Shown: positions 15,488 through 17,195 of the stretch, one piece after another
How positions within the stretch are numbered: the stretch's first letter is position 1
Layout of the letters: the number at the start of each line of letters is the position of its first letter
Assembly: GCA_022564085.1 (NCBI GenBank)
Contig: JADFMC010000006.1
Location: forward strand, 1-17,195
DNA length: 17,195 nt
Reading direction: 5' to 3'
Source of the DNA: Fidelibacterota bacterium
GTDB lineage: Bacteria; Fidelibacterota; Marinisomatia; SCGC-AAA003-L08; TS1B11
Position numbers and translations under genes: made by a program
The notes under the pieces: model-generated
Told to the model about the DNA's origin: nothing
Database searches by the model: none
What the model saw: only the letters and a program-made list of their open reading frames with translations

Positions 15488-17195
15488 ATGGGTCACTTCC
15501 GCCGGGTGCTACTGTTTTCCCTGGTCTGGTTAAGTCAACCGTTTGGCCTGATCGCCCAGGTAGACAACTTACCCATCGGTAGTATTTATTTCTCAGGAAA
15601 CGAAACATTCACTGAGGAGCAGCTCAAAGGCCTCATGAAGTTACGGGCGGTGCGGGCTTTCGCCTTTCGGGATCAGCCCTTCAGCCGTCGGGCCCTGCGC
15701 ATTGACGCCTTGACGCTGGAAGGTTTTTACGCCAGCCAGGGCTACCTGGAATCATCCGTCACCGATTCCTTTGTGGTGAACTCCTCCGGGCAGGTGGACG
15801 TCTACCTGATCATCATAGAAGGGCGGCAGTTCATGCTGGCGGATATCGAAGTGACCGGTAATCGTCTCCTCAGCACTATAGACATCCTCACATTCTTGGA
15901 TCTGCAGCCCGGCGAGCCCTTTAACCCGGTCTATATCCGCCACCGATTGGTCGAGTTGCGTCGCCACTACCAGAACCAGGGCAAATTGACCATAGATATC
16001 CTCGAAGAAAAGGAGGCTGATGAAGACGTGCACCTGCGACTGTTTATCTCCGAGGGCCTCACTTACACTGTGGGGGACGTCAACATAACCGGACTGGTCC
16101 AGATACCGGAAAAATTCGTCCGGCGGGAACTGCTGTTCAAGACCGGAGATACATTCAGGCAGGACGATTTGATTCTGTCTCAACAGCGCATATTCGAATC
16201 CGGCCTGTTTGCCGCCGTGGAGATTCTTCCCGAGGTTCGATCCTTAGAGTCCGGGATTGCCGACATGGAAATCAGAGTTCGGGAATTGGAGCGGCGCAGC
16301 CTCGACCTGACGCTGGGATTTCAACAGAAAGAGGACCCCGGCTCCGGCGAGCCCAGTACGGCGGTGGCCACTTCAGGCCAGTGGTGGCACTCGCGCATTT
16401 TTGGTAGCGGCATCCGCTCGGGCATCACCTTGGAAACCGACCTGGTACTGCAAGCGCTCACCTCTCCGAACCTGCTGGTTTCTTTGGAATTCCAATCACC
16501 ATGGACCGTGGGGATCAGAATTCCAAGTTCGGTGAAGTTCTTCTCCGATTACCGCACAACTCCGGACCGAATATTCACCAACGGCGTTGAGGTGGCCCTG
16601 ATCCGCCGCCGGGTGAAGCGTACCCGGTTCACCGCCCGGTTTCGCTGGGCGCTGATCACCGCCGAGAAGGAAGTGCTCGATTCGGTGGCTACCACCGGCG
16701 CCAATCGCAGCATCAATTTCGATTACCTGTTCCAAGGGGTGGATAATCTGCTGGCGCCACGCAAGGGAACCATCTTCCAGATTAATCCCTCCCTGAACGG
16801 CATCGTACTTGAGGGTGCCGATGACGTTCCTTACTACCTTAAGCTGGAGGCTGATATCAGGCGTTATCATCCCGTGGGCCGGGAGGCGGTTTTCGCCTAC
16901 CGGGCCAAGCTAGGTTACTTACAGACCTTACCCGCGGGGGATGGTCGCAGTTTGCCACTTATCGATCTGTTCGACCTGGGTGGCAGCACTTCCCTCAGGG
17001 GCTGGACCCGGCCAAAACAATTTTCCGCTGAGGGCGGGATGATCAAAATGCTCGGCAATGTGGAATTTCGCTTCCCATTGATCTGGATACTGGGCGCAGA
17101 GCTGTTCCTCGACATGGGGGCTTTAAAGGCCTTCAATTCTTCCTTTACCAACGATCTGGAGTGGAAATTGGGCTGGGATCTCGGCATGGGGATTC
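15488..17195 (+). CDS. tamA: Omp85-family outer-membrane protein, TamA-like (3' end outside window)
   Basis: The frame from ATG 15488 stays open for 569 codons to the right edge, so the stop lies outside the window and a stop-to-stop ORF caller would miss it. Residues 1-24 look like a signal peptide (hydrophobic LLFSLVWL core, likely cut after LIA) without a lipobox cysteine. Three POTRA domains can be delimited: about 30-112 (IGSIYFSGNETFTEEQL), 115-190 (MLADIEVTGNRLL) and 192-270 (YTVGDVNITGLVQIP). A beta barrel begins at about 271. The Omp85 loop-6 signature appears as LGGSTSLRGW (LRGW at 503-506). Perhaps 50-60 residues are missing. Three POTRAs and the adjacent tamB favour TamA; BamA usually has five. 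The codon before the ATG is TAA, so the start is the earliest possible, and it has no Shine-Dalgarno. Gene order is tamB-tamA, the reverse of E. coli. Confidence 0.82.
   Translation, partial: MGHFRRVLLFSLVWLSQPFGLIAQVDNLPIGSIYFSGNETFTEEQLKGLMKLRAVRAFAFRDQPFSRRALRIDALTLEGFYASQGYLESSVTDSFVVNSSGQVDVYLIIIEGRQFMLADIEVTGNRLLSTIDILTFLDLQPGEPFNPVYIRHRLVELRRHYQNQGKLTIDILEEKEADEDVHLRLFISEGLTYTVGDVNITGLVQIPEKFVRRELLFKTGDTFRQDDLILSQQRIFESGLFAAVEILPEVRSLESGIADMEIRVRELERRSLDLTLGFQQKEDPGSGEPSTAVATSGQWWHSRIFGSGIRSGITLETDLVLQALTSPNLLVSLEFQSPWTVGIRIPSSVKFFSDYRTTPDRIFTNGVEVALIRRRVKRTRFTARFRWALITAEKEVLDSVATTGANRSINFDYLFQGVDNLLAPRKGTIFQINPSLNGIVLEGADDVPYYLKLEADIRRYHPVGREAVFAYRAKLGYLQTLPAGDGRSLPLIDLFDLGGSTSLRGWTRPKQFSAEGGMIKMLGNVEFRFPLIWILGAELFLDMGALKAFNSSFTNDLEWKLGWDLGMGI

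Noticed and set aside
1..17195. CRISPR arrays, tRNA or rRNA genes, insertion sequences, phage or defence genes
   Set aside because: None seen: no regularly spaced repeats, no transposase-like or integrase-like frames, no tRNA-like cloverleaf in any gap, and coding is continuous on one strand.

Overview
The window is a compact, forward-strand, GC-rich stretch (I estimate mid-to-upper 50s % GC) of bacterial core genome. Ten protein genes are visible, all on the + strand, and no gap exceeds about 130 bases. The organism is clearly a diderm: it has lipoprotein-export (Lol) genes and a TamB/Omp85 pair. It also carries a CdaA-type c-di-AMP synthase next to folP and a ClpC-type (not ClpA) unfoldase. 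That mix is reminiscent of the Fibrobacteres-Chlorobi-Bacteroidetes superphylum or a related uncultured lineage. This placement is inference only; I cannot name a species or phylum from the sequence.

Layout. (1) 1-1123: the 3' end of folP (dihydropteroate synthase) overlaps cdaA (diadenylate cyclase) by an ATGA. (2) 1245-3907: prfB, with an intact programmed +1 frameshift site, then lysS 10 bases later. (3) 3904-6992: two tandem LolC/LolE-type permeases and the LolD ATPase, joined by GTGA and ATGAGTAG overlaps and a 4-base gap; they look like one translationally coupled set continuing from lysS. (4) 7032-9500: clpC, following lolD after 39 bases with no visible terminator. (5) 9501-9627: a regulatory gap holding a 33-base near-perfect palindrome and a candidate promoter, followed by dnaK (9628-11538) and a strong intrinsic terminator. 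(6) 11645-17195: tamB and, 21 bases later, a three-POTRA Omp85 protein (TamA-like) that runs off the right edge still open.

How the genes work together. LolCDE extracts lipoproteins from the inner membrane, and TamB with its Omp85 partner bridges the inner and outer membranes. The right half of the window is therefore weighted to envelope biogenesis, with two protein-quality-control ATPases (ClpC, DnaK) between the two envelope modules. The left half is housekeeping: folate, c-di-AMP, translation termination and lysine tRNA charging.

I looked for an undescribed system and did not find one: every gene falls in a known family. The points most worth a second look are the palindrome upstream of dnaK (a possible stress operator that does not match CIRCE), the RF2 recoding site, which makes naive gene calls wrong, and the tamB-then-tamA order with a three-POTRA partner.
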